Assembly (NCBI RefSeq): GCF_000425725.1
Contig: NZ_KE384439.1
Span: 95,309 to 159,308, forward strand
DNA from: Halomonas halocynthiae DSM 14573
GTDB lineage: Bacteria; Pseudomonadota; Gammaproteobacteria; Pseudomonadales; Halomonadaceae
DNA length: 64,000 bases
Direction of reading: 5' to 3'
The translations under genes were made by a program, and so were the position numbers. This document shows positions 37,790 through 47,441 of this stretch, in pieces; position 1 is the first letter of the stretch; every line of letters starts with the position of its first letter. The notes under the pieces were generated by a model that was not told the DNA's origin, searched no databases, and saw nothing but the letters and a program-made list of their open reading frames with translations.

Positions 37790-38808
37790 TGTATATTTTG
37801 GCTAAATGTCCGCGTATAGCATGGCTGAGTACGTTGCCTTTGGTGCTGGCGTTTGCGGCGACACCGATGATGGTTCTGGCTCAGCAAGCGAGTGAAGAGA
37901 GTGTTCAGCTTGATACGCTGTCGCTTGACTGCTCAGCGCTAGAAACGCTGGACACCCCTGTGTCCGGTGTTGAGTGGATGAGACGTAGCTTGCTGGCGCA
38001 GCATTGTGTCAATTTTCAAGCTAGGGCAGTACGCGCGGGATCAGGCGGCGTGAGAACCTTGGCGTTAACCCATGAGGTAGACGACGGAACAGAGCGTGAT
38101 GAGTTAGTCATGCTTGATGATAGTCCGTTAACTCATGAGCGTCGCGGCGTTACGGCTATGCTGCTTAAAAATGAACACGGCCTTTTTGCAGCTACCCCCG
38201 ATGCGATCGTGGATCATCTCGATGATTACTACCGGTTCAGACTGTTTGATAACCAGCGCATCGCTGGGCGTCCAGCCGTTCGGGTTGATGTTGAGCCGCG
38301 CGATAACTTTCGCCATGCTCGCCGTCAATGGATCGATGTTGAAACCGCGTTGCCGCTGAAGCAAGAATTGTTGGGCGAGCGTGGTGTGCTGGAAACATTT
38401 CAACTGGTAGAGCTTGATGTAGGCCAGCGTTATGCCGGAACCATTGCGGTTGAATCAACGGTTAGCAAGCTTGAGGGGCCGTGGCAGCCTGATTGGCTCC
38501 CGCCGGGGTTTATCCGTCAGTCGGTTAAGCAAGATGCATCGCGTCAAGGCCGTGTTCATCACCTTTATAGTGACGGCCTGGCAACGCTGAGCCTGTTTGT
38601 TGAGCCTTTGCAGGGGCAGCCAAGCCTCAAGCCGGGTATTCATCGATTGGGCGCATCACAGGCGGCGGTAGTGCAGCCTCGAATTGGTGAGCAGTTCTAT
38701 CAGATTATGGCGATGGGGGAACTGCCGCCCTATGTGCTGCGACGTGTTGTTAGCAGCATGGAAGCTTCCTTGTCTCGTTCATCACCCGCCTCTCAGCCTG
38801 CCTCGTAA
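37789..38808 (+). CDS. rseB: Periplasmic regulator RseB (MucB)
   Basis: 339-aa periplasmic protein that shields RseA from DegS cleavage and senses lipopolysaccharide intermediates. Signal peptide ends near residue 31 (TPMMVLAQQ). The MucB/RseB lipoprotein-like domain shows WMRRSLLAQHCVNFQARAVR, DDYYRFRLFDNQRIAGRPAVRVDVEPRD in segments, and the C-terminal domain FIRQSVKQD...ATLSLFVEPL. The start overlaps the rseA stop. Confidence 0.93.
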   Translation: MYILAKCPRIAWLSTLPLVLAFAATPMMVLAQQASEESVQLDTLSLDCSALETLDTPVSGVEWMRRSLLAQHCVNFQARAVRAGSGGVRTLALTHEVDDGTERDELVMLDDSPLTHERRGVTAMLLKNEHGLFAATPDAIVDHLDDYYRFRLFDNQRIAGRPAVRVDVEPRDNFRHARRQWIDVETALPLKQELLGERGVLETFQLVELDVGQRYAGTIAVESTVSKLEGPWQPDWLPPGFIRQSVKQDASRQGRVHHLYSDGLATLSLFVEPLQGQPSLKPGIHRLGASQAAVVQPRIGEQFYQIMAMGELPPYVLRRVVSSMEASLSRSSPASQPAS

Positions 38809-38841
38809 GTCGCTAACCCCCATGGCGTAGCAGATCACTCA

Positions 38842-39345
38842 ATGAATAATCGTCCGATAAGTGATGGCCTGGTTGAAGAGCTGGGGCGTGTCGTTGGTTG
38901 TTATGACGGAGGCGTTTGGGTTGAAGTTCAGCGCCAGGCTGCCTGTGGTAGCTGTAGTGCTCGCCATGGTTGTGGCAGCGCTCAGCTCTCGCGTCTCTCT
39001 CGTAAACCTCCTTTGCGGTTTTCCATGAATACGTCGTTGAATCTTCAGCGGGGCGATCAAGTGCGTCTTGGGCTGAAAGCAACGGATATCGCTCGCGCCA
39101 GCCTGCTGGCCTATGGTGTGCCGCTTTTACTGGCGTTGGTGGGCGCTGTAATAGGGCAGTTGGGGAGTGGTAGTGATATTTGGGCGGGTCTTGGATTTAT
39201 GGTGGGGCTGGGTGCTGGAGGGGTATGGTTGCGTACTCATCACCTCACGCCGACGTCGCGCTACCTACCTCAGCTGCTGGAGGTTGTGCGATGTGCTGAA
39301 AATACCACACAGGTTGCTGAACCTTTCGATGTGACCAAGGTATAA
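38842..39345 (+). CDS. rseC: RseC/MucC membrane protein
   Basis: 167-aa inner-membrane protein of the sigmaE operon; in E. coli it supports SoxR reduction. N-terminal cysteine motif CGSCSARHGCG (about 34-44), two transmembrane helices (about 90-108 and 115-135). Function beyond that is unclear. Lies between rseB and mucD as expected. Confidence 0.9.
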   Translation: MNNRPISDGLVEELGRVVGCYDGGVWVEVQRQAACGSCSARHGCGSAQLSRLSRKPPLRFSMNTSLNLQRGDQVRLGLKATDIARASLLAYGVPLLLALVGAVIGQLGSGSDIWAGLGFMVGLGAGGVWLRTHHLTPTSRYLPQLLEVVRCAENTTQVAEPFDVTKV

Positions 39346-39386
39346 AACGTACTGTCTCAACTTGATGCAACTCATAGGAGAGTTTC

Positions 39387-40817
39387 ATGAAATTCAATAT
39401 GCGGTTGTCTTCTTTATGGATGCTGCTGCTGATCGCAGCGCTTGCCAGCCAGCCTGCGCTGGCTCGTGATTTACCTGACTTTACTGGGTTAGTCAAAGAG
39501 GCTGCGCCAGGGGTGGTCAATATCTCTACCTCTCAGACAGTTGAGCGGCGCGGGTCATCGTTCCCCGGTCGTAATTTTGGCGGCCCGGAAATGCCCGATA
39601 TTTTCCGTGAATTCTTTGGTGACCGCTTCCCGTTTCCCGAAGGTGGTGGGCGCGGTTATAGCGAAGAGCGTGAGTCACTGGGGTCGGGTTTCATTATTGA
39701 TGAAGCTGGCTACATCATGACCAATGCTCATGTGGTAAATGATGCTGATGAGATCCTGGTGCGCTTTAGTGACCGTCGTGAGCTTGAGGCGGAAGTTGTT
39801 GGCGTAGATATCAAAACAGATATTGCTGTGCTTAAGGTCGATGCAAATGATTTGCCAGCACTGACTCTGGGCAACTCTGATGACCTGGAAGTGGGTGAGT
39901 GGGTGGCAGCTATTGGCTCACCGTTTGGCTTTGACCACTCGGTAACTGCCGGTATTGTCAGTGCCATGAACCGCACCTTGCCGCAGGATGCCTACGTGCC
40001 CTTTATTCAGACAGACGTAGCTATTAACCCAGGCAACTCTGGTGGACCACTGTTCAACCTTGATGGTGAAGTCGTGGGTATCAACTCACAGATCTTCACC
40101 CGCAGTGGCGGCTTCATGGGATTGTCGTTCTCCATTCCTATCAATGTGGCAATGGATGTGGCCGATCAGCTGCGTGATGATGGCTCAGTGAGTCGTGGCT
40201 GGTTGGGCGTAATGATTCAGCCGGTTTCTCGTGACCTGGCCGAATCGTTCGGGATGGAAGAGCCAGAAGGTGCGTTGGTCTCTGATATGGACCCAGAAGG
40301 CCCCGCCGCACGTGATGGGCTGAAAGCAGGAGATATCATCCTTGAAGCCAACGGCAAGCGGATTGATAGTTCTGAAACCTTACCGCGTCTGATTGGTGCC
40401 ATTGATCCTGATGAGGACGTCGAGCTGCTGGTGTTGCGTGATGGTGAGAATGAGCATCTGACGATTACCTTAGGCAACTGGCCGGGTATCGACGCGAGTG
40501 CTGGTAATCATGGCAGCGCTGACGACAGCACACCTGCACGCCTGGGTATTCAGGTGCAGGCGTTGGATGAGCGGGTGCTCAAACAGTTGAAGATCGATAG
40601 TGGCGTGCGTGTTACTGATGTAGCTCGTGATGGCGCTGCCGCTCGAGCAGGTATTCGCCGCGGCGATGTGCTGGTGAACATTGCCATGCAACCGATTGAA
40701 GACCCCGAACAGCTGGTTGAGCTGATCAACGAGTTGCCAGAGGGTCAGTCAGTGCCTGTTCGGTTGTATCGTGAAGGCCGCTCTTACTATGTTCCGCTGC
40801 GGTTGGATGACAACTGA
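39387..40817 (+). CDS. mucD: DegP/MucD-type periplasmic serine protease
   Basis: 476-aa protease and chaperone of the periplasm. Signal peptide (to about residue 26, QPALA), trypsin-like domain with His115 (TNAHVV), Asp145 (KTDIAVLK) and Ser218 (NPGNSGGPL), then two PDZ domains (about 265-350 and 385-470). The short LA loop resembles DegQ/MucD. Degrades misfolded envelope proteins as part of the sigmaE response. A strong terminator follows. Confidence 0.95.
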   Translation: MKFNMRLSSLWMLLLIAALASQPALARDLPDFTGLVKEAAPGVVNISTSQTVERRGSSFPGRNFGGPEMPDIFREFFGDRFPFPEGGGRGYSEERESLGSGFIIDEAGYIMTNAHVVNDADEILVRFSDRRELEAEVVGVDIKTDIAVLKVDANDLPALTLGNSDDLEVGEWVAAIGSPFGFDHSVTAGIVSAMNRTLPQDAYVPFIQTDVAINPGNSGGPLFNLDGEVVGINSQIFTRSGGFMGLSFSIPINVAMDVADQLRDDGSVSRGWLGVMIQPVSRDLAESFGMEEPEGALVSDMDPEGPAARDGLKAGDIILEANGKRIDSSETLPRLIGAIDPDEDVELLVLRDGENEHLTITLGNWPGIDASAGNHGSADDSTPARLGIQVQALDERVLKQLKIDSGVRVTDVARDGAAARAGIRRGDVLVNIAMQPIEDPEQLVELINELPEGQSVPVRLYREGRSYYVPLRLDDN

Positions 40818-40848
40818 GAGTCGTTTTTGGTAACTGAGTCAATAGTCA

Positions 40849-40877
40849 CCCGGCGGACGTGTCCGCCGGGTTTTTTT
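40849..40877 (+). terminator. Intrinsic terminator after mucD
   Basis: CCCGGCGGAC, 2-nt loop, GTCCGCCGGG, TTTTTTT. Perfect 10-bp GC-rich stem; separates the sigmaE operon from lepA. Confidence 0.9.
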
Positions 40878-41091
40878 ATGTTGATAAAGGTCTCTTGTTC
40901 TTTTTTCTCTTGAAGGATGGGGCTAGGCAGATAACGGCCAGTGTGTTGATAGATCAAGATCTGGCGACATTGCGGCTTTGCCGCGCTACAATGCGCGCAG
41001 CTCTCACGCGCAACTTTCACGCAGCCGGCGCCTGTGCAAGGTGTTTTGCTCAACTTGACCATGGCTGCGTACATGGAACGGGTTTCAATGC

Positions 41092-42909
41092 ATGTCAGAT
41101 AAAGACGATCGCAAGACAATCAATGGAATACGTAATTTTTCCATCATCGCTCATATCGATCACGGCAAGTCTACGCTGGCTGATCGTTTGATTCAGACCT
41201 GTGGAGGGCTCACTGAACGCGAGCTCAAAGAGCAGGTGCTGGACTCCATGGATTTGGAGCGTGAGCGCGGCATCACTATTAAAGCGCAATCGGTCACGCT
41301 GGATTACACCGCGGCTGATGGTCAGGTTTATCAGTTGAACTTCATTGATACGCCGGGCCACGTAGACTTCTCCTATGAGGTGTCGCGCTCGTTGTATGCC
41401 TGTGAAGGTGCGTTGTTGGTGGTAGATGCCGGGCAAGGGGTTGAAGCGCAGTCGGTGGCTAACTGCTACACCGCATTAGAGCAGGGTCTTGAGGTGCTGC
41501 CGGTACTCAACAAGATGGACTTACCTCAGGCTGATCCTGACAAGGTGGCCCATGAGGTTGAGGAAATTATCGGTATTGATGCGACCGACGCCTGTCAGGT
41601 ATCGGCCAAGACTGGCCTAGGCATCGATGCACTGCTGGAGCGCTTGGTGCGTGATATTCCCCCGCCAAAAGGTGATGTTGACGCGCCGCTTCAAGCACTG
41701 ATTATCGACTCATGGTTTGATAATTATCTGGGCGTCGTGTCGCTGGTGCGTATTTTCGACGGCACCCTGAACAAGGGCGAGAAAATCCGCATTCTGTCGA
41801 CCGGCAAAGACTGGCAGGCTAATACCGTGGGTGTGTTTACGCCGCTGCGTCAGGAAACTGGCAGGCTTCGGGCGGGTGAAGTTGGCTACATTGTCGCTGG
41901 CATCAAAGACATTCATGGCGCGCCGGTGGGTGACACTATCACCCATACGAAAACATCAGAGATCAAGCGGCTGCCAGGTTTTCAAAAAGTTAAGCCGCAA
42001 GTGTATGCGGGGATGTTTCCGATCAGCGCGGATGACTATGAAGACTTTCGCGACGCACTGGAAAAGCTGGCGCTCAATGACGCCTCGTTGGAGTATGAGC
42101 CGGAAAACTCTGATGCGCTGGGCTTTGGCTTTCGTGTTGGTTTTCTTGGCACGTTGCACATGGAAATCATCCAGGAGCGCCTTGAGCGCGAGTATGACCT
42201 GGACTTGCTTTCTACTGCGCCAACGGTGGTGTACGAGCTGCTGATGAAGAACGGCGAGACGCTTTATGTCTCGAATCCTTCAAAACTGCCTGATATGGCC
42301 AACGTGGAAGAAATGCGCGAGCCTGTCGCTCGGGCCAGTATTCTGGTGCCTCAGGAATTTGTCGGTAACGTTATCGCGGAGTGTGAACAGCGTCGTGGCA
42401 CTCAGCTGGACATGCTGTTTCTGGGTAGCCAGATTCAGTTGACGTATGAGCTGCCGATGTCTGAAGTCGTAATGGACTTTTTTGACCGGCTCAAGTCCAT
42501 TTCGCGGGGCTACGCGTCGTTGGATTACAGCTTTGAGCGTTTTGAAACCGCCAAGCTGGTGCGCCTAGACGTGCTGATCAACGGTGATCGTGTTGATGCA
42601 CTGGCGATCATTATTCACCGCGACCATGCCCATAGCCGTGGTCGGATTCTCGTTGAGAAAATGCAGGAGCTGATACCCCGCCAGATGTTTGATGTGGCTA
42701 TTCAGGCCGCTATTGGTGGGCAGGTGGTGGCTCGCTCTACCGTTAAAGCGCTGCGTAAGAACGTGACAGCAAAGTGTTATGGCGGTGATGTTAGCCGTAA
42801 GAAAAAGCTGCTTGAAAAGCAAAAAGCGGGCAAAAAACGCATGAAGCAGGTCGGGCGGGTGGAAATTCCCCAAGATGCCTTCCTTGCTGTGCTCAAGTCC
42901 AACGATTAA
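41092..42909 (+). CDS. lepA: Elongation factor 4 (LepA)
   Basis: Ribosomal GTPase of 605 aa affecting elongation and ribosome maturation. G motifs: AHIDHGKST (G1), GITI (G2), DTPGH (G3), NKMD (G4), SAKTG (G5). The C-terminal domain ends in [27 protein letters not shown], the LepA signature. The ATG lies about 215 bp after the mucD terminator, so lepA has its own promoter, which I could not pin down. Confidence 0.97.
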   Translation: MSDKDDRKTINGIRNFSIIAHIDHGKSTLADRLIQTCGGLTERELKEQVLDSMDLERERGITIKAQSVTLDYTAADGQVYQLNFIDTPGHVDFSYEVSRSLYACEGALLVVDAGQGVEAQSVANCYTALEQGLEVLPVLNKMDLPQADPDKVAHEVEEIIGIDATDACQVSAKTGLGIDALLERLVRDIPPPKGDVDAPLQALIIDSWFDNYLGVVSLVRIFDGTLNKGEKIRILSTGKDWQANTVGVFTPLRQETGRLRAGEVGYIVAGIKDIHGAPVGDTITHTKTSEIKRLPGFQKVKPQVYAGMFPISADDYEDFRDALEKLALNDASLEYEPENSDALGFGFRVGFLGTLHMEIIQERLEREYDLDLLSTAPTVVYELLMKNGETLYVSNPSKLPDMANVEEMREPVARASILVPQEFVGNVIAECEQRRGTQLDMLFLGSQIQLTYELPMSEVVMDFFDRLKSISRGYASLDYSFERFETAKLVRLDVLINGDRVDALAIIIHRDHAHSRGRILVEKMQELIPRQMFDVAIQAAIGGQVVARSTVKALRKNVTAKCYGGDVSRKKKLLEKQKAGKKRMKQVGRVEIPQDAFLAVLKSND

Positions 42910-42928
42910 GAACGACTAAGGAAGACGC

Positions 42929-43708
42929 ATGAGTCTGGATTTTGCACTGCTGCTGGTGATTGCCGTTGCAGTAACAGGCGTGATCACTCTGTTGGATATG
43001 CTGTGGTGGCGGCCAGCGCGTAAGGCGCGACGGGTTGAAGAAACAGGGAGCTCAGAGGGGGCGCGTGAGCCGTGGCCGGTTGATTATGCGCGCTCGTTTT
43101 TTCCGGTGCTGCTGATTGTTTTGGTCGTCAGGAGCTTCATTGTGGAGCCATTCCAGATTCCGTCGGGGTCCATGCGACCCACGCTGAAGGTGGGTGATTT
43201 CGTTTTAGTTAACAAGTTTGCCTATGGCCTGCGTTTACCCGTGGTTAATACACGGGTGCTGGAAGTCAACGACCCTGAGCGCGGTGATGTGATGGTGTTT
43301 CGTTTTCCGGGAGACCCATCAGTCAATTACATTAAGCGGGTTGTAGGCCTGCCGGGTGACCTCATTCGTTACGAAGATAAGCAGCTTTATGTAAACGGTG
43401 AGCCCGTTTCGAAACGCGCGCTAGGAGAGGCTGGGGAAGATGCGCCAGGCGAACTGAAGTTTGAGGAGCTGCTGGGCGAGTCTACTCACCTGATTTACAA
43501 CGATCCTAAGGCGCCAGGCCCGCAAGTGCGTGAAATTGAAGTGCCTGAAGGCAAGTACTTCACCATGGGTGATAACCGCGACCACTCCAGTGACAGCCGC
43601 TTCTGGGGTTTTGTGCCGGAAGAAAACATTGTCGGTAAAGCGTTCGCAGTATGGATGCACTGGGACGGCGGGCTACCCAGTTTCAGTAGTGTTCGGGGGA
43701 TTCAATGA
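42929..43708 (+). CDS. lepB: Signal peptidase I
   Basis: Cleaves signal peptides of secreted proteins, 259 aa. Two N-terminal transmembrane helices (about 5-25 and 57-72), nucleophile Ser81 in IPSGSMRPTL, general base Lys136 in NYIKRVVGLPGD, and GDNRDHSSDSRFWGFVP near the C-terminus. Shorter than the E. coli enzyme (324 aa) in the beta-rich domain II. Its stop overlaps a 24-codon ORF that leads into rnc. Confidence 0.96.
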   Translation: MSLDFALLLVIAVAVTGVITLLDMLWWRPARKARRVEETGSSEGAREPWPVDYARSFFPVLLIVLVVRSFIVEPFQIPSGSMRPTLKVGDFVLVNKFAYGLRLPVVNTRVLEVNDPERGDVMVFRFPGDPSVNYIKRVVGLPGDLIRYEDKQLYVNGEPVSKRALGEAGEDAPGELKFEELLGESTHLIYNDPKAPGPQVREIEVPEGKYFTMGDNRDHSSDSRFWGFVPEENIVGKAFAVWMHWDGGLPSFSSVRGIQ

Positions 43709-43779
43709 GCTTAGCAGTAGGCCCGTATCACACATTTTTGCAACAACGTAACACCGGCCAAGAGGTGGCTGTCCTGTGA
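43705..43779 (+). CDS. 24-codon ORF coupling lepB to rnc
   Basis: Starts in an ATGA overlap with the lepB stop and ends in a GTGA overlap with the rnc start. Peptide begins [10 protein letters not shown] and ends GQEVAVL. GGGGGA precedes its ATG with normal spacing. In many gammaproteobacteria a DUF4845 gene sits here; this peptide does not resemble it. It may be a coupling or leader ORF that keeps ribosomes moving from lepB into rnc. Translation is predicted, not shown. Confidence 0.5.
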   Translation: MSLAVGPYHTFLQQRNTGQEVAVL

Positions 43780-44465
43780 GTAACCCGTTAACCCTCTTTT
43801 GCCGTCGCATTGGTCATGAGTTTTCGTCGCCAGAGCTGCTGGAGCTTGCCGTAACCCACCGCAGCTATGGTGGTATGAATAACGAGCGGCTTGAGTTTCT
43901 TGGCGACTCAATTGTCAATTTTGTGATTGCTGAGGCACTGTTTCAGCAATTCCCCCAGGCCAGGGAAGGCGAGTTGTCGCGTTTGCGGGCACGCTTGGTC
44001 AAGGGCCAGACATTGGCTGAGTTAGCCCGAGAAATGCAGGCGGGTGAATGCTTGCGTTTGGGCTCTGGTGAGATGAAGAGCGGCGGGCATCGTCGTGACT
44101 CGATTCTGGCCGATACCGTGGAGGCGGTTATTGGGGCGATTTACCTAGATGCCGGTATGGAAACAGCCCGAGCCAGGGTGTTGGACTGGTTTGCTGGGCG
44201 CCTTGAAGCTACCAGCCTGAAAGATACTCAGAAAGACCCTAAAACGCGCTTGCAAGAGTTTCTTCAGTCCCGTCAGGAGGCGCTGCCACACTATGAGGTG
44301 GTGTCTGTTGAAGGGGAAGCGCATGACCAGACCTTTACGGTCGTGTGTCAGGTTGCGCTGCTAGATAAATCGCCGAAAGGCGTGGGCACAAGTCGGCGTC
44401 ATGCCGAGCAGCAAGCCGCCGAATACGCGTTGGCCAGTCTTGAATCTTCCGGGGTACGCATATGA
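43776..44465 (+). CDS. rnc: Ribonuclease III
   Basis: Double-strand-specific endoribonuclease for rRNA and mRNA processing, 229 aa. Signature [13 protein letters not shown] (36-48), [13 protein letters not shown] with the second metal-binding Glu, and a C-terminal dsRNA-binding domain (about 153-223, [11 protein letters not shown] ... [16 protein letters not shown]). GTG start preceded by GAGGTGG. ATGA overlap with era. In E. coli rnc controls the rnc-era-recO message by self-cleavage of its leader. Confidence 0.96.
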   Translation: MSNPLTLFCRRIGHEFSSPELLELAVTHRSYGGMNNERLEFLGDSIVNFVIAEALFQQFPQAREGELSRLRARLVKGQTLAELAREMQAGECLRLGSGEMKSGGHRRDSILADTVEAVIGAIYLDAGMETARARVLDWFAGRLEATSLKDTQKDPKTRLQEFLQSRQEALPHYEVVSVEGEAHDQTFTVVCQVALLDKSPKGVGTSRRHAEQQAAEYALASLESSGVRI

Positions 44466-45361
44466 CTCAGACCTGTGGATTTGTGGCCATTGTAGGCCGC
44501 CCGAATGTTGGCAAGTCGACCCTGATGAACAGGATCCTCGGCCAGAAAATTTCGATTACCTCGCGTCGTCCACAAACGACTCGCCATCAGGTAATGGGCA
44601 TTAAAACGCAGGATGATGCTCAGTTTATCTACGTAGATACGCCAGGGATTCATAAGCTGGGAAGTGACCGCAACAAGGCCATAAACCGCTTTATGAACCA
44701 AGCAGCAACCCAGGCATTGCGCGATGTAGATTGCGTGATATTTATTGTTGACCGCACCCGCTGGACAGAAGAAGACCAGATTGTGCTGGATCGTTTGAGT
44801 AGTGTTGATGCGCCGGTGGTGTTGGCTGTTAACAAGGTCGACCGAGTTGAAGATAAAACCACGTTACTGCCCTGGCTTGCTGAGCTAGCGACGCGGCGTG
44901 ACTTTGCCGCCATCGTGCCGATTGCTGCGCAACATGGCACCAACCTTGACCAGCTTGAGGCAGAAGTGGGCAAGCACTTGCCAGAAGGCATGCACCATTT
45001 TCCAGATGACCAGGTGACTGACCGTAGCCAGCGGTTTCTGGCCTCTGAGCTGGTACGCGAAAAAGTCATGCGTCAGCTCGGTGATGAGTTGCCCTACCAG
45101 ATGACCGTTGAAATTGAAGAGTTTCGTGATGCGGGGCGCGTGATACACATTGGCGCACTGATTTTGGTGGAGCGACAAGGGCAGAAAAAAATCCTGATCG
45201 GTGAGAAGGGCGAGCGCATCAAAATGATTGGCCGCGAAGCGCGGCTGGATATGGAAAAAGCCTTCGAAGCCAAAGTTATGCTCAGTTTATGGGTCAAGGT
45301 TAAGCGAGGCTGGTCTGATGATGACCGCGCACTAAAAAGCCTGGGTTATATCACCAACTGA
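44462..45361 (+). CDS. era: Ribosome-assembly GTPase Era
   Basis: Binds the 3' end of 16S rRNA in 30S maturation, 299 aa. G1 GRPNVGKST at 12-20, G3 DTPGIH, G4 NKVD, and a C-terminal KH domain ([22 protein letters not shown]). Coupled to rnc by overlap. Confidence 0.97.
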   Translation: MTQTCGFVAIVGRPNVGKSTLMNRILGQKISITSRRPQTTRHQVMGIKTQDDAQFIYVDTPGIHKLGSDRNKAINRFMNQAATQALRDVDCVIFIVDRTRWTEEDQIVLDRLSSVDAPVVLAVNKVDRVEDKTTLLPWLAELATRRDFAAIVPIAAQHGTNLDQLEAEVGKHLPEGMHHFPDDQVTDRSQRFLASELVREKVMRQLGDELPYQMTVEIEEFRDAGRVIHIGALILVERQGQKKILIGEKGERIKMIGREARLDMEKAFEAKVMLSLWVKVKRGWSDDDRALKSLGYITN

Positions 45362-45388
45362 TACAACGGCCTTGTTGGATATCGGCTA

Positions 45389-46090
45389 ATGCAACCAGCA
45401 CCCGCGTATTTGCTGCATAAACGCCCCTATCGTGAAACCAGCGCACTGGTTGAGCTACTAGTGCTGGGGCATGGGCGGGTGCGTGCGGTTGCTCGGGGTG
45501 TACAGCGCCCAGGCAGCCGCAGCCGTAGCACGTTACAGCCGTTCAGCCCATTACACCTGACCTGGTCGGGTAACGGGGAGCTCAAACGCCTGATCCTGAT
45601 TGAAAGCCGTGGCAGCGCTGCCATGCTTGCTGGAGAAGGTCTGTTGTGCGGTTTTTATGCCAATGAATTACTGACCCGCCTGCTGCCGGTGGAGCTGGTG
45701 GCTGATGACGTCTTTGCTTTTTACGCGGCAGCACTAGAGGCCTTTGCTCGGCCTGATGCCAGAGCCGCTGCATTACGTGATATTGAACTCGCGTTGCTTG
45801 ATATTCTGGGCGCGCGCCCCCGCTTTACCACCCCGCAAGGGGGTGAGCTTGATCCCCATGGTCGCTATCGGTTGGAGCCAGACAGTTGTGCCTTTGTTCC
45901 TGACGCACGGGGAATTGACGGACGCACTCTGCGGCTATTGGCCAGCCACGACTGGCAGTCGCCCGGCCTGAGTGGGCCTGCAAAAGCGGTGACTCGAGCG
46001 GCATTAGCCCCCTTGCTGGGAAATCGGCCACTGCGCTCTCGAGAGCTGATGCAGCAACTCGTGCTACGCCGTCGTCAACAAGCATCTTAA
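45389..46090 (+). CDS. recO: DNA repair protein RecO
   Basis: Recombination mediator that loads RecA with RecF and RecR, 233 aa. N-terminal OB fold (AYLLHKRPYRETSALVELLVLGHGRVRAVARGVQ in two parts), central helical region and C-terminal REL-like segment; the zinc cysteines of some homologues are absent, as in E. coli. Follows era with 27 nt between them. Confidence 0.92.
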   Translation: MQPAPAYLLHKRPYRETSALVELLVLGHGRVRAVARGVQRPGSRSRSTLQPFSPLHLTWSGNGELKRLILIESRGSAAMLAGEGLLCGFYANELLTRLLPVELVADDVFAFYAAALEAFARPDARAAALRDIELALLDILGARPRFTTPQGGELDPHGRYRLEPDSCAFVPDARGIDGRTLRLLASHDWQSPGLSGPAKAVTRAALAPLLGNRPLRSRELMQQLVLRRRQQAS

Positions 46091-46113
46091 ATAACACCAA
46101 CTTAGCGTTACCA

Positions 46114-46136
46114 GTGATATGCTCGTGTCATATCAC
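46114..46136. promoter_or_regulatory. Perfect inverted repeat upstream of pdxJ
   Basis: GTGATATG, 7-nt loop, CATATCAC. Lies between recO and pdxJ, 33 bp before the pdxJ ATG. No T-run follows, so an operator or mRNA leader hairpin is more likely than a terminator. Confidence 0.4.
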
Positions 46137-46168
46137 CCACCGTTTCATGACTTTCCGTGGAGGTTTGC

Positions 46169-46972
46169 ATGCGTCCCCCCCGTATTTTGCTTGGTGTCAA
46201 TATTGATCATGTCGCGACGCTGCGTGAGGCCAGAGGCACGCGCTATCCCGACCCCATTCAGGCTGCTTTGTTAGCTGAGCAAGCGGGTGCTGATGGCATT
46301 ACCGTTCATCCCCGAGAAGATGCACGGCATATTCAGGTGCGTGATGTGCGCTTGTTGTCTCAAGTGCTTAATACACCCATGAACCTTGAAATGGCGATTA
46401 CCGAACAGATGCTGGCGCTGGCTGAAGAACTGCAGCCCGCGCATGTTTGCTTGGTGCCGGAAAAGCGCGAAGAGTTAACCACGGAAGGTGGGCTGGATGT
46501 GGTGGCAGGGTTTGAGACGGTGGCGGCAGCCTGCAAACGACTCAATGCGGCGGGCTGTGAGGTGTCGTTATTTATCGACCCTGACAGCGCACAAATTGAA
46601 GCGGCAGCGCGTGCCGGCGCGCCAGTTATCGAATTGCATACGGGCACCTATGCGGAAGCTTGCGGCGCTCAAGCCAAAGAGGAATACGCACGGCTGACCG
46701 CCGCCGCTGAGATGGCCGATGAATTGGGATTGGTGGTGAACGCGGGGCATGGCCTTCACTATCACAATGTTGAAGCAATCGCGGCGATTCCTGGCTTGCA
46801 TGAACTCAATATTGGTCATGCGATTATTGCCCGTGCCTTGTTTGTCGGCTTAGCTGAGGCTGTGGCTGAGATGAAGCGGCTCGTGATTGCCGGTCAGGAC
46901 GCTGGTTTGTTGGCAGTGCTTGAGACACACGACCATGACCATGACCACGACGATGACTCCAGCAACGCGTAA
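46169..46972 (+). CDS. pdxJ: Pyridoxine 5'-phosphate synthase PdxJ
   Basis: Last step of de novo vitamin B6 synthesis, 267 aa TIM barrel. [32 protein letters not shown], catalytic Glu in LNLEMA-type motif (MNLEMAIT), and [10 protein letters not shown] ... [16 protein letters not shown] sits before ATG 46169; a GTG at 46157 is a poorer choice. The C-terminus carries an unusual tail [12 protein letters not shown] of alternating His and Asp, absent from E. coli PdxJ (243 aa). Confidence 0.95.
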   Translation: MRPPRILLGVNIDHVATLREARGTRYPDPIQAALLAEQAGADGITVHPREDARHIQVRDVRLLSQVLNTPMNLEMAITEQMLALAEELQPAHVCLVPEKREELTTEGGLDVVAGFETVAAACKRLNAAGCEVSLFIDPDSAQIEAAARAGAPVIELHTGTYAEACGAQAKEEYARLTAAAEMADELGLVVNAGHGLHYHNVEAIAAIPGLHELNIGHAIIARALFVGLAEAVAEMKRLVIAGQDAGLLAVLETHDHDHDHDDDSSNA

Positions 46973-47011
46973 GCTGATGTTTACGCAGCCAATGTATCGC
47001 GGAGCGACGCT

Positions 47012-47389
47012 GTGATTGTAGGGATCGGCACTGATGTTGCGCGAATTGCTCGCTTTGAGCGCGCCGTGGCGCGCCACGGTGAGCGTTTTATTGCGCGTAT
47101 TCTTGGTACGGCAGAGCGTCGAGACTTTGCTGAGCGCGGCCAACCGCCCGCGTTTCTTGCCAAACGCTTTGCTGCCAAAGAGGCGTTTGTTAAAGCGCTG
47201 GGGACTGGGCTGAGGCACGGCATCAGCTGGCAAGAGATCCAGGTCAGCAACGATGCGCTGGGGCGGCCAGTGCTGGTGTTGTCTGGCAAGGCTCAGGAAT
47301 CGGCAACGGCGGCAGGAGTTAACGTCACACATCTGTCATTATCAGATGAAACGGATGTGGCAATTGCTTTTGTGGTGCTAGAAAACTGA
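47012..47389 (+). CDS. acpS: Holo-ACP synthase AcpS
   Basis: Attaches phosphopantetheine from CoA to AcpP Ser, 125 aa. GTG start after GGAG. Metal-binding Asp8 in GIGTDVARIARF and Glu in AKRFAAKEAFVKALGTG are canonical. Placed after pdxJ as in enterobacteria and pseudomonads. Confidence 0.95.
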   Translation: MIVGIGTDVARIARFERAVARHGERFIARILGTAERRDFAERGQPPAFLAKRFAAKEAFVKALGTGLRHGISWQEIQVSNDALGRPVLVLSGKAQESATAAGVNVTHLSLSDETDVAIAFVVLEN

Positions 47390-47441
47390 GCGATATACTG
47401 GCATCACAATGCGCGCAGCAGATTTTTTATAAGGCCATAAC

